Counted from the first letter of the stretch, positions 28,818-38,026 are shown. The stretch: 38,188 nucleotides of DNA from Omnitrophica bacterium GWA2_41_15 (GCA_919901915.1 CAKKQB010000012.1:7871-46058), one strand, 5' to 3'. The notes: generated from the sequence alone by a model not told the origin. Program-made: numbers and translations.

Positions 28818-29234
28818 CTATGCTACTTCTTTGCCCGTTGTTGACATACTCAATGTTGTATGCCTCACGCCTTTGACTGCCTTTAGCATATCGGCTAATT
28901 TACTCACTTCTATAGGATTTCCTTTGACCGCGATTATTTCCAAGCAATTGTGGTGATCCAGATGTATATGTTGAGCCGAGAGAATAGCTTTTTGAAAATC
29001 ATGCTGGGTATCCGTGATTTTATTAAGCAGTTCTCTTTTATGATGATCATAAATGAGGGTAACGGCTCCGGCTACTTCATGCCCTTCATGCCATTCTTGA
29101 TCTACCAAATCTTGCCGAATTAAATCACGAATAGCTTCAGAGCGGTTTGAGTAACCTTTTTTCTTAAGGCGGGCATTAAACCTTCGAGATAAATCGCCGT
29201 CTAACGATATTCCAAACCTAATTATTTTAGACAC
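28818..29234 (-). CDS. nikR: nickel-responsive regulator NikR
   Basis: This 138-residue ribbon-helix-helix/ACT protein has the N-terminal RHH domain IIRFGISLDGDLSRRFNARLKKKGYSNRSEAIRDLI. In the C-terminal domain H78, H89, H91 and C97 have the same spacing as the H76, H87, H89 and C95 nickel ligands of Escherichia coli NikR (TQHD, AQHIHLDHHNCLEIIAVKG). The site is complete, so nickel sensing is expected. The start is GTG at 29234 with AGGAG four bases upstream. Targets are probably the two small membrane genes downstream on the same strand; no NikABCDE or NikMNQO transporter is present in the window. Confidence 0.93.
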   Translation of the reverse strand: MSKIIRFGISLDGDLSRRFNARLKKKGYSNRSEAIRDLIRQDLVDQEWHEGHEVAGAVTLIYDHHKRELLNKITDTQHDFQKAILSAQHIHLDHHNCLEIIAVKGNPIEVSKLADMLKAVKGVRHTTLSMSTTGKEVA

Positions 29235-29314
29235 CGCTCTCCTTTTATTACGATTTCAACTTACCTAACAAAATACCTATCCCAAAAGCCTAAACCCTAA
29301 ACCCATAGCAAGAG

Positions 29315-29572
29315 TTAACTATATACGTCTTTTCTGTTGTTAATACGTAAAACAAGAATCAAAATCTCTCGTTCTGATATCTTATAGATAACGCGATAAT
29401 CGCCCCAACGGTACCGCCAATATCCTTGAAATTCGCCTTTTAATGGCTTTCCCAATCCTTTGGGATCTTGAACAAGGTATGTCTCGATACGGGTAAGAAT
29501 TTTCTTAATTGTAGATTTATCCAGTTTCTTAAGGTCTTCTTCAACCTGATCAAGATACACAATCTTATACAC
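29315..29572 (-). CDS. RelE/ParE-family toxin
   Basis: The 85-residue RelE/ParE-fold toxin has MYKIVYLDQVEEDLKKLDKSTIKKILTRIETYL, then LGKPLKGEFQGYWRYRWGDYRVIYKI, where the Arg and Tyr residues usually lie in the active or target-binding surface, and ends EILILVLRINNRKDVY. RelE-type members cut mRNA on the ribosome, while ParE-type members poison gyrase. The KPLKGxxxGYWRYRxGDYRVIY pattern is nearer the RelE group. It overlaps the antitoxin gene by 8 bases, typical of antitoxin-first operons. Confidence 0.9.
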   Translation of the reverse strand: MYKIVYLDQVEEDLKKLDKSTIKKILTRIETYLVQDPKGLGKPLKGEFQGYWRYRWGDYRVIYKISEREILILVLRINNRKDVYS

Positions 29573-29783
29573 CGAGCTGTTTCCTTAGTTCTGCGCCTGA
29601 AATAATCTTGGATTTGGGATCGTTAAAACGGTCTTTGGCAATTTGCGCATCAGCGTAATCTTCTAAATAGTGGGCTAAGGCATCAGTAACATAAAAAGTT
29701 TCGCTACGATGCGTGGCTTTTGCCAATGAAGCCAACCTATTAACCAATCCAGTCGGTAAACGAAACGCTTTTAATAAAGTCAT
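29565..29783 (-). CDS. ribbon-helix-helix antitoxin
   Basis: The 72-residue protein MTLLKAFRLPTGLVNRLASLAKATHRSETFYVTDALAHYLEDY has an N-terminal RHH DNA-binding strand and helices. Its charged C-terminal tail (AKDRFNDPKSKIISGAELRKQLGV) should wrap the toxin. The open frame extends upstream, but GAAAGGAG just before the ATG at 29783 and a promoter-operator at 29801-29837 fix this start. It is expected to neutralise the adjacent toxin and repress its own promoter. Confidence 0.88.
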   Translation of the reverse strand: MTLLKAFRLPTGLVNRLASLAKATHRSETFYVTDALAHYLEDYADAQIAKDRFNDPKSKIISGAELRKQLGV

Positions 29784-29800
29784 AATCTCAGTCTCCTTTC

Positions 29801-29837
29801 GCAATATAAGTATAACATTGTTATACTTATATTGCAA
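29801..29837 (-). promoter_or_regulatory. toxin-antitoxin promoter within a perfect palindrome
   Basis: GCAATATAAGTATAACA (29801-29817) and its exact reverse complement (29819-29835) surround one central base, a perfect 35-base operator. On the minus strand, -35 TTGCAA (29837-29832) and -10 TATACT (29814-29809) are 17 bases apart and lie inside it. Antitoxin bound here would block RNA polymerase directly. Confidence 0.85.
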
Positions 29838-29911
29838 GAGAAATTTCTGACTTCGTCGAGAATATGCGATCCTGCAACGATGAAACAACTCTCAAAATCT
29901 TCACCGGCAGG

Positions 29912-30529
29912 ATTACAAGACGCTTTCCATGCTAATCGGGACAGTGTCCCTTGACTGTGCTGGAAGGTGTCTTATGCCCACAGGGCCACGTTTACTTATC
30001 ACAAATGCTTGCTATCACATTATCACACGGGGTAACCAAAGACAACAAATTTTCTGGGAGAAGGTAGATTACAATGTATACTTCTCAAAACTAAAAAAGC
30101 ATAAAAGACGGTATGGATTTTTATTTTATGGCTTCTGCTTTATGCCAAATCATATCCATATAATAGGCGAACCAAAAGAATCTAAAAATCTAGCTAAATT
30201 TATGCAAGGTCTTAATCGTGCTTATACTGCTTACTTTAATAAACGCTACCAGAAAGCTGGTCATCTCTGACAAGACAGATTTAAGAGTAAAATTATAGTC
30301 AAAGACAACTACCTTATAGATTGCATTCACTATGTTGAGCTGAATCCAGTAAGAGCAAATATGGTAAAAACAGCCCCTGACTATGAATACTCAAGTTGCA
30401 GAGAAAGAATACTTTCTTTAGGTGAAACCGGTAAGTTGCTTGATGCATTTCAACTTTAGACTCAAAAAGGATACTTTCTATCTTAGAGGGGGTACACTGT
30501 CCCGATTGGATGGGAAAGCGTCTGTTAAT
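29912..30529 (+). mobile_element. REP-associated (RAYT-type) transposase element with inverted ends
   Basis: Inverted arms of about 36 bases lie at 29912-29947 and 30494-30529. The inner 13 bases (ATCGGGACAGTGT / ACACTGTCCCGAT) are identical, and the outer part (GACGCTTTCC / GGAAAGCGTC) is mostly so. The arms enclose a Y1 transposase pseudogene on the plus strand. The right end coincides with the point where the neighbouring helix-turn-helix gene loses homology to its family, so the element disrupted that gene. Small GGGACAGTGTCCC-bounded single-gene elements of this type are common. Confidence 0.78.
29974..30459 (+). pseudogene. Y1 (HUH) transposase, RAYT family, nonsense-mutated
   Basis: The frame starting MPTGPRLLITNACYHIITRGNQRQQIF carries the HUH motif in FMPNHIHII and the catalytic-Tyr helix LNRAYTAYFNKRYQKAGHL. 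A TGA at 30268-30270 (codon 99) stands exactly where relatives have Trp in GHLWQDRFKS. The frame then continues QDRFKSKIIVKDNYLIDCIHYVELNPVRANMV to a TAG at 30457. A single TGG to TGA change explains it. Such single-strand transposases process REP-like hairpins. This copy is probably inactive unless the stop is read through. Confidence 0.88.
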
Positions 30530-30666
30530 TTTCGAAAACGCCACTGGCCGCCTGCGCGGAAAGCCGGGATTTTCTTTTCCCTGGCCAAGCGGCGTATCGT
30601 GTAGGGATGCAGGCGTAAATATTCCGCTATCTCTTCTGCAGTAAATACTTTAACGAGATCTTTCAT
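30478..30666 (-). pseudogene. excisionase-family helix-turn-helix protein, truncated by the RAYT element
   Basis: MKDLVKVFTAEEIAEYLRLHPYTIRRLAREKKIPAFRAGGQWRFRK is a complete MerR/excisionase-type winged HTH. Family members continue with an acidic helix (for example DIDxWL). Here the codons after WRFRK enter the inverted arm of the transposase element and read LTDAFPSNRDSVPPLR to a stop. The DNA-binding part is intact, so a shortened product of 62 residues could still be made. GGAGA lies 8 bases before the ATG at 30666. It lies downstream of the giant gene on the same strand. Confidence 0.7.
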
Positions 30667-30729
30667 TGCAATTCTCCTCTGTTACATTTTGAAACATATT
30701 ATATCAGAGAAGAATCGCTATTCAATAGA

Positions 30730-30750
30730 AATTGTCCGCGATGGACAATT
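30730..30750 (-). terminator. possible hairpin terminator after the giant gene
   Basis: AATTGTCC (30730-30737) and GGACAATT (30743-30750) form an 8-bp stem with a 5-base loop, 47 bases beyond the giant gene stop. No convincing T tract follows on the minus strand, so it may equally be an operator. Confidence 0.35.
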
Positions 30751-30796
30751 GGAAGATTGGAAGATAAAGGCGGGGGAAAAATCAAAACAATCGAAA

Positions 30797-33700
30797 CTAC
30801 CGAATACTGCTGACCTGCATAGTGTCTTCTGCTTTTTTAGTCCCCATCAACATCGGCAAATTGGTAGGGATGATTTGAAGAATTACTGGGGAGAATCCAT
30901 CGATTTGAATAGTCTGAATTGTTTGCAGATTAACGGGAACATTAAAATCGATTCCTTGCCCCTGTTTTTCTATGCTTAACATGTTTGGATTAAAATCAAT
31001 ACCGCCGAGATTTTCTGCTGTCTTGGCAGGAGAAGAAACTGAACCCTTATCTTGTCCTTGATTAATAACGCTATCTAACTGATCGGCTTGAACAAAATCC
31101 TTCTGCGCTTCATCAGTTACCAACGGGCTAGAGCTTCCGCGATCAAATAAAGCCTGACCTGTGGCAAAGAAACGCATAATGTTTAACAATTCATTTGGCA
31201 TCGCAATATGATTTTTTTCGAGAATATGGAAAAACCATAATAATTTTTGTCCAACACTAGTCTTTGATTCCAATACCTGATCGGTTAGTTCCGTTCGAAT
31301 GTTGCCGGTCAATATTCCGCCGAGCTGTTCAACGATACCTTCCAAGACATCTTTTTGACCATCCCGAACAGCTACCATCAATTTCCCCAGCAACCGGCGA
31401 TTATTCTTGCTAAGTTCAAAAGAAGCACCCGCATCAATTAAAACAATACGAACCCGTCCATCCTCGCCCTTCTGCACAAGAATATTTCCCAAATGAGGAT
31501 CCCCGTGGTAAAAACCTTCGTAAAAAATCTCTCGCAGTAATTCATTAGCTACAGCCAATTCAATATCCTTCTGATCAAGCCCAGCCTCATTTACGCGTCT
31601 TTCACTCGAAAGTTTAATGCCCTCTATATACTCCATAACGATTGCCGAATTATTGATAACTTTAATTATTTGCGGGACATAAAATTCATAATCTCCCTGT
31701 GCCTCTCCTAATCTAGTGTCGCCAAATAATTTCTTTAGGGAAAACTCCTTGATCTTCTTCAATACGGTTCGTTGAACCCGGGAACCCAATTCAGCGGTGT
31801 TCTTTGCTTCCTGTTCAAAATTCAATTCCGACCTAAACCCTTTTTCTATCTGTGCGACAAAGTTGTCGGGGATAACAATTCCCTCGGCCATAAAAGCTGA
31901 CCGCAAGTCATCATCGAAAACATCCTTAAAAAATTTCATATCTGCTTCAATCGTTTTATCTACTTCGGGTCGTTTAATCTTAATGGCTACTATCTTACCG
32001 TCTCGCATCTTGGCGCGATAAACACCGGCAATTTTTGCGCTTCCCAAAGGCTCTTCAATACTCTCAAATTCTTCTGTTAGTCCGAATTTTTCCAACATAT
32101 CAAAGACTACGCCTTTATCCATCCGGCGAGCACTGTCTTGAACCAAAGATAATTCATCTCGCATAAGCGGCCTCACCCACAAAGAACGAGCAAGCACCTG
32201 AGCAAGCTGACGTCCAACCAACCCAAGAGATTCCAAGAAAAGACGCACTGCCCGCGCCTCTTGCCTTTCCGCTGTAACGCCCTGTTGACCAGCTTGCATT
32301 TCGCCACGCTGTAACGACAATGTCCAAACCAACGCTAAAAAGATTTCCTCGCGACGAGTTTGATCAGCTTTCTCAAAAACTTTGTCAAAAACCTTTTTAA
32401 GAACGCTTTTATTAGGGCCGTCTTTGATCAAATAATCAAACATTCCACCCAGTAAATTTGACATGGCAATCGGATCGTTAAAGACACCTTTTTCACCGTA
32501 CAGGAACGGCTCCAGAGCCTCCCGTTGTGATGATTGTCCGGCTAGAGGATAATATTTACTCTGTCTCCGACCAAAGTCTTCACGCATATTATCAGCGTTA
32601 ACATGGAAGTTATACTCGAAATCAACAAGGAAAAATGGTTTCTCATCTGTGATACCCATAAGCCAGAGAAGAAAATGTGTCTTTTCCTCAGGGCTACGAT
32701 TCTTTGTCCATGCACGAAATGCGTCGGCATTCATTGCCGTGCGCGCAGTTTCTTTGAGATCCAAATCTTTAGCTTTTTTAAAAGGATCGAGGTAAAGCGC
32801 CCTGACTTGTTCATATTGCTCGCGTGTCTTAGTCAAGAATTGCGCTGTTTCTGAAAGAACGTCGTCCCTAATCAATGAGGCTTCCGGGAAAAATCTTTGA
32901 ATTAGTTGAAGCACGTCGCCAAGTGTTCCGAACTCCTCAGGATGTTCTGTGCGATATTGATCTAATGCACCCAATGCCAAATTATCCCGCAAATTACGAT
33001 TGTGAACCATCGTAAGCAGTTTCTCAATCTCCTCAACAGTCCTACCTCGACTCTCCGAATGAATTGCCGCTTTGATCCACTTATCCCTCGCCAATGATGA
33101 TTGTGGGTAATATTTCTCAATAAATTCTCTTTTAGAAGCTAAAGGTAGCACTGAAAAACCAATAATATTTCTTATTTCCTCCTCGGCTAAACGGCTAATA
33201 AACACATATAGTTGCGCAACAGGGCCCCCTGGAACAGAATACATCATTTCATCATAATCGCCGTTTTCCTGACTATGCTCTTGGCGAATAGCAGTCTCAT
33301 CTAATCTGGGAGCATTTTTGGCATATCGTTCCTTCCAATAAGCTGCCACCGTCGCTTCATTAGATTTCTCCATTACCTCGTCATGAACAAAATGTGGTGC
33401 GATGACCGCTATTGCCGACATGATACTTGCTCTTTCAGCTGCCGACATCCCTGCAAGATGCGCCTGTATTCTTTTAAAATCAAAAATCGCATTATTATCG
33501 CTAGTATATCCGGCCTGATTTAACGCCCGTCTAACAAAAAGAACATAGAGGACAAAATTACGAAATATGGACGGCGGAATTCCCCTTACTACCGTATCCA
33601 CTGCATCTTCATAATTTACAGGAAGCAACGTAATAAAGTCAAATAATTGCATAAAATCATCAAAAGCGATATTTTCCCGCATAAAACGGACAGCATTTCT

Positions 33701-36700
33701 GGGACGTAGTTTCTCGGCTTGTTCGGCATATTCAGCTTCTTCAGAAACTCCCTTTCGAGCAATATCCCCAGCAAATACATGCCAGGCACTACTTCCAAAT
33801 CTAACATCATCTTCTTTAAGTCTTATATTATAGCCAAGCTCGACGAGCAGTGTCTGAAAATAAATCGGCGCCACATATTGTCCAAAAACCTCTTCCTGCT
33901 GTTCCGGAGTTGAATCTTCTTCGGATAACAACCGCCCTATTTGATAACGATAATGTTCAAGAAGCGACTTAATTAAACCAAACTCATCATTATTAACATT
34001 TTCAATTCTCCGCTTAGGATTAATTTGATCCCAGCGGTCATGAATACTGTTCCTGTCCTCATAAGATAAAGCATTGTACCGTTCTGATATATCCTCCTCG
34101 TCATAAACTTCGCGTTCAGGCTTAGCGTTTTTGATAAGCGCAATGATTTCCGGATTAGAAAGCATACTCCCTTGTCTTTCCCTAACGCGCAATGCGCCAA
34201 AAATAAAATCTCTCAAATCTTTGCCTTCTGGGATTCCATCCAAAGCAATAATATAAAAAATCGGCTTTAATTCACGCCGACTCTTTTCAACTAAAGGCCT
34301 CAATTCCACCGGAATGCTCTCTAATAAAGTATTTTCAAAGGCATCACCCACAAACATTGTTGAGTTTTGACGGGACATCAACCAAAGATCACAAAAAATA
34401 CCCAAATCATTGTTAATATGTTGTCGCCTAAATTCGGCGAATATTTTCTGATGCATAATAGCCATGTCTTCAAAAGGAACCTTATTGGATTCTTTATGAG
34501 CAGCTGCAACAAATGCCTTTAACACATTTTGCATATTCCGAACAATATTCTTATTGGACAATAACTTTTCAAGATATTCCACCTTGCTCCCATGGAAAAC
34601 AATTCCCTGACCATCCTTGGATGCTGTTTCAATATCGAGCTTGAGGAACTCGGCTCTCAATGAATTCCACCCGTCATCGCGAAGAAGAAGCCAATCCATA
34701 AGCTCCTTTTTTGCATCCAGTGGGACATCTCGCGCAAGTTCATACAAACTTTTTGCGAGTCCGTCTGCCTTTAGCGCATAATTAATTTTTGTACCTAAAA
34801 TCTCATAAACTCTGAGTAAAAGTTTGATGTCTTCCGGTCGCATCTGACCTCGATAAACCTTTGATGAGCTAAAGGCATCGGCCATGTCCTTTAATGGCTG
34901 GGAGAATAAATATTCTTCAAAATAGCCCTGTGAGTCCTGCATATTGACTAAATCGACGAGAAATCTTCGAGCTCGCTCCAGACTTAATGCCCCCTGTTTG
35001 GCATCGTTAATCATTCTTGTACACAGTCCGCACAAAAAACCGCTTGCATACATTTTGAATCGATCGCTTGGACGAGATCGACCATTTAATGAGTATACGG
35101 CAGAGCGAAGCCGCTGAATAACACCTTCAGCTTGTTTATATCGTTCGTTTTTCTGTAGCTTATCAACGTCAAGCGATAAAGAGAAAATATTTGGAACACC
35201 CAGCTCATAAATACGGAGAATTGTTTCAACCGATAATTGTGCGCCTAATCGTCGAAAAGTATCCAAATTAGGTTCTGCGATAAATCCCAGCATTGTATAA
35301 ACTTCATTCTTCATGTATTCAAACAAAACCCTCTTGGCTTCGTCTTCGCCAACAAGCTGGCTTATTCGTTGTTCAAACGTCATTTGAATTTGGCTCTGTG
35401 TTTGTTTTTCCCCATCTGGCAAAACCTCAAACCCAATTAGCATTGCAAAATGTAATTCCTCAATAGATTTCGCCTCATTCAACAAAGAAATAAGGTCTAC
35501 CGCAGTTGTGACGTTAACGACTCGATCCTGAAATTCTCTGAACCGCGTTCTTTGTTGAGAATTTGAGACCGCATTAAACACAGAAGGCGGAACATCTTGG
35601 TTTTGCCAATGATAGGTCAGGATCTGATGCTCCAACTTTCGTAAACGCTCCTCTATCTGGGGATGAGTACCCCAGGTAGCATCTCGGTCTCCGCGTGCCG
35701 TCAACCAATGATCCATACCTGTAAGGATATGCGGAGCTGTCCTCACTGAAAAACCTCCGCGATCCATCAACCACAACGCCAACAAGTCACTTTGATACTC
35801 CTTCCCTCTATCTTCCGCATGCCGGTCGACCAATCCCTTCTTTTCATCAACACGCCCCTCATCAATTTCCCTGCGATTCTGTACAATATGTAAGATTTCA
35901 TGCGACAACACCCAAGCCAATGCATCTTGTGTTACGTCGATGTTATTGGCTTTGGCATATTCTGCCAACATGCGAATCAATCCTAAATTGACGACGATAG
36001 CATTGTAATAATTTACAACGTAGGCATTCGGGTCAACAGTATCAGCGAGGAAAAGTTGAAACTCATTTGGATTCAGTCCTTTAGCAATTAATAAACGATC
36101 GATAATGTCGCGCACCTCATCATATAGCGGTTGCAGTTGTTCAAAGCCTTCTCTTCCGGGGGTAATAAAACGATCAACGATATCTTGTTTTTTTAAAAAC
36201 TTTTCTTTACGCTCAACATCGCGATTATATTCGTTCTGGGATTTTAAAGGTACTCCCGGAATGGTTTTCCCAATTTTTTTTCTATCTGATGCAGGAACTC
36301 TACGGATACTGGGACCGATAATATCTTTTCTTGCTACTTCGTATTGTTTTTGGGCGCCTTCTTGATCGATTTGTTGATCTCCACCTCGTAATTTTTGACG
36401 CGCATTATTATGGGCAACAATCCAATGATTTCCTGCTTTGCGTTCTTTCACTTCCTCACGTTCAAGATCAAGTTGCTGATCGATATCACTCTCAAAACCA
36501 ACAATCTTCCAGATGCCATCCGTCCCTTTAAAATTAATAGCCCTTACACCGCCTCGGGGCTCCATAACCCATCGCTGGACGGCTCTGCCTATTTCAGATT
36601 CCTTGACCTCATCCTTGATGACAAAAACTTTTACATCTGTGGAATCGTCTCTAACCTCTTTTATCAGACCTTGAGCCTGTAAATGATTTAACACAAACTC

Positions 36701-37990
36701 CAAAATAACATCTTCCGAAGCGCCTTCCGGTACCTGAGGAACTTTATCGCTCTGCGCTAAAACATTCAGAATCCGACGCAAACGATCCAAATTCTTAACC
36801 GGGTCCAAAACCGCGGAAACCGTTTGTAATTTTCCATCTGTTGTCTTAGTAACTTTTGCTTCTGTTTCCTGTGTTGTCCTTTGCTCTACCGAGAGTGCTT
36901 TATCAACTGCCTTAGCTGTGAATTCCATCCCGCCGGAGAAATATTTTCGGGGGATTATCCTCTGGGTTACAGGATCGTAATCTTCCTTGATATAGTTGTA
37001 GACACCTTTTTTAAAGGTCTCCAAATACTGCTTGTAAATTTTTTCTTTGACCCGCTTATCTGCTACATCGACCCCGGAAATTTTGTTTTCTCCCACATAA
37101 ATCTTGCTCAATAAATTTTCTTTTAAATTGCGCTTAAACCAAGTGGCGAGGATCATTGAATTATAAACTTGGCGCAAGGATACAAAGATATTCCCGGTAT
37201 TAACTTCTTTTTCAATCTCCGGAAGAATCACCTCTTTAATAATGTCCGAGGAAACATCATTAATCTGCTGAACGTCCTCTTGCTTTAATTTTTTGACTTT
37301 TATTTCCCCCATATTTTCTTTAATGGCAAGATAATCGCTTTCGAGCATGACTTTTAAATGAGTGGACACAATAAAAGCTGTATCGCCGCTTTCATACACA
37401 ACCGCTTTATCCGGAACGATCCAAACTTTGTTAAAAGTATTGACTGGCAGGCGTGTTGTGCCGTAAAGCTGGTGAACCTTTGCGTAAACTTTGTCCCAAA
37501 ACTTCTTGCCCAAATCTTTTTCCGGATAAATCAAAGAAGCGGTCAGTTGCTTGAGAACATAATCTTGCGCTAAAAGATCGCGCCCCATTTCCGTCTGACC
37601 AAATTGATCGGCTATGATTCTGTCCTTTTCATAAGGAGACAGGTTTACCCAAAGGTCATCTTCGGGAATCGTTAAAGTAGCCAAAAAATACTTGATTAGT
37701 TTCGCGGATTCTGTTTTGAGGGCATTATCCGCCAGCTTAGACTGTCCTGTGTCAATAATGAAATCAAACCGTAACGGATTATCCGGGAAGATTTTTATCC
37801 CCTTCATTACAGGCGGGATAAAACTTGGGGTCGGAGTGGCTATAACGCCCGATGCAGGTAAATTGAGCGCATTTTGGGCGTAGGCTCTGGACGGCAAAAC
37901 TATTGAGTTTGATAAAAAAGACAGGATAGTAAAAAATGCGCCTATCCTAAAAAGTAGCCTATCTTGTTTTTTTCTAAATGGTTGAGACAA
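30797..37990 (-). CDS. giant secreted-type protein: M48-like metalloprotease plus UbiB/ABC1 kinase domain
   Basis: The protein is 2,397 residues. A signal peptide (residues about 10-39, ending AYA before QNALN) is followed by an unrecognised N-terminal region to about 360. The protease-like domain has H697-E698-x2-H701 in LSHEILHIVQ, third ligand E731 with D735 in EYQSD, and the M48-style tail THPQIEERLRKLE. Residues about 850-1900 are helical and unassigned. A UbiB/ABC1 kinase follows: loop GSAKIAGVYRA (1983-1993), Lys2004 in VAIKIKRP, ELNFEQEAKN, H2162-GDPHLGN and D2186-A-G in place of DFG. The family's KxGQ motif appears as QLAQ (1928-1931). A TTG start is set by AGGAGG at 37995-38000. The function is unknown; a signal peptide on an ATP-dependent fold is contradictory. 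Confidence 0.8.
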   Translation of the reverse strand: MSQPFRKKQDRLLFRIGAFFTILSFLSNSIVLPSRAYAQNALNLPASGVIATPTPSFIPPVMKGIKIFPDNPLRFDFIIDTGQSKLADNALKTESAKLIKYFLATLTIPEDDLWVNLSPYEKDRIIADQFGQTEMGRDLLAQDYVLKQLTASLIYPEKDLGKKFWDKVYAKVHQLYGTTRLPVNTFNKVWIVPDKAVVYESGDTAFIVSTHLKVMLESDYLAIKENMGEIKVKKLKQEDVQQINDVSSDIIKEVILPEIEKEVNTGNIFVSLRQVYNSMILATWFKRNLKENLLSKIYVGENKISGVDVADKRVKEKIYKQYLETFKKGVYNYIKEDYDPVTQRIIPRKYFSGGMEFTAKAVDKALSVEQRTTQETEAKVTKTTDGKLQTVSAVLDPVKNLDRLRRILNVLAQSDKVPQVPEGASEDVILEFVLNHLQAQGLIKEVRDDSTDVKVFVIKDEVKESEIGRAVQRWVMEPRGGVRAINFKGTDGIWKIVGFESDIDQQLDLEREEVKERKAGNHWIVAHNNARQKLRGGDQQIDQEGAQKQYEVARKDIIGPSIRRVPASDRKKIGKTIPGVPLKSQNEYNRDVERKEKFLKKQDIVDRFITPGREGFEQLQPLYDEVRDIIDRLLIAKGLNPNEFQLFLADTVDPNAYVVNYYNAIVVNLGLIRMLAEYAKANNIDVTQDALAWVLSHEILHIVQNRREIDEGRVDEKKGLVDRHAEDRGKEYQSDLLALWLMDRGGFSVRTAPHILTGMDHWLTARGDRDATWGTHPQIEERLRKLEHQILTYHWQNQDVPPSVFNAVSNSQQRTRFREFQDRVVNVTTAVDLISLLNEAKSIEELHFAMLIGFEVLPDGEKQTQSQIQMTFEQRISQLVGEDEAKRVLFEYMKNEVYTMLGFIAEPNLDTFRRLGAQLSVETILRIYELGVPNIFSLSLDVDKLQKNERYKQAEGVIQRLRSAVYSLNGRSRPSDRFKMYASGFLCGLCTRMINDAKQGALSLERARRFLVDLVNMQDSQGYFEEYLFSQPLKDMADAFSSSKVYRGQMRPEDIKLLLRVYEILGTKINYALKADGLAKSLYELARDVPLDAKKELMDWLLLRDDGWNSLRAEFLKLDIETASKDGQGIVFHGSKVEYLEKLLSNKNIVRNMQNVLKAFVAAAHKESNKVPFEDMAIMHQKIFAEFRRQHINNDLGIFCDLWLMSRQNSTMFVGDAFENTLLESIPVELRPLVEKSRRELKPIFYIIALDGIPEGKDLRDFIFGALRVRERQGSMLSNPEIIALIKNAKPEREVYDEEDISERYNALSYEDRNSIHDRWDQINPKRRIENVNNDEFGLIKSLLEHYRYQIGRLLSEEDSTPEQQEEVFGQYVAPIYFQTLLVELGYNIRLKEDDVRFGSSAWHVFAGDIARKGVSEEAEYAEQAEKLRPRNAVRFMRENIAFDDFMQLFDFITLLPVNYEDAVDTVVRGIPPSIFRNFVLYVLFVRRALNQAGYTSDNNAIFDFKRIQAHLAGMSAAERASIMSAIAVIAPHFVHDEVMEKSNEATVAAYWKERYAKNAPRLDETAIRQEHSQENGDYDEMMYSVPGGPVAQLYVFISRLAEEEIRNIIGFSVLPLASKREFIEKYYPQSSLARDKWIKAAIHSESRGRTVEEIEKLLTMVHNRNLRDNLALGALDQYRTEHPEEFGTLGDVLQLIQRFFPEASLIRDDVLSETAQFLTKTREQYEQVRALYLDPFKKAKDLDLKETARTAMNADAFRAWTKNRSPEEKTHFLLWLMGITDEKPFFLVDFEYNFHVNADNMREDFGRRQSKYYPLAGQSSQREALEPFLYGEKGVFNDPIAMSNLLGGMFDYLIKDGPNKSVLKKVFDKVFEKADQTRREEIFLALVWTLSLQRGEMQAGQQGVTAERQEARAVRLFLESLGLVGRQLAQVLARSLWVRPLMRDELSLVQDSARRMDKGVVFDMLEKFGLTEEFESIEEPLGSAKIAGVYRAKMRDGKIVAIKIKRPEVDKTIEADMKFFKDVFDDDLRSAFMAEGIVIPDNFVAQIEKGFRSELNFEQEAKNTAELGSRVQRTVLKKIKEFSLKKLFGDTRLGEAQGDYEFYVPQIIKVINNSAIVMEYIEGIKLSSERRVNEAGLDQKDIELAVANELLREIFYEGFYHGDPHLGNILVQKGEDGRVRIVLIDAGASFELSKNNRRLLGKLMVAVRDGQKDVLEGIVEQLGGILTGNIRTELTDQVLESKTSVGQKLLWFFHILEKNHIAMPNELLNIMRFFATGQALFDRGSSSPLVTDEAQKDFVQADQLDSVINQGQDKGSVSSPAKTAENLGGIDFNPNMLSIEKQGQGIDFNVPVNLQTIQTIQIDGFSPVILQIIPTNLPMLMGTKKAEDTMQVSSIR

Positions 37991-38026
37991 AATACCTCCT
38001 TATTAGAAATAAATATTTCCATATTA

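Noticed and set aside
29270-29300. Telomere-like TTTAGGG repeats on the minus strand upstream of nikR
   Set aside because: There are only about two and a half units, in a bacterial intergenic gap, with no further support; probably chance.
30268-30270. Possible recoding of TGA as Trp in the transposase
   Set aside because: TGA is a normal terminator in this window, for example at the ends of the tRNA-binding gene, pabC, pyrF and the HAD gene. A single nonsense mutation is simpler.
30689-30979. A 96-codon plus-strand frame at the end of the giant gene
   Set aside because: It mostly overlaps the giant gene in antisense, has no ribosome binding site and shows no recognisable motif.
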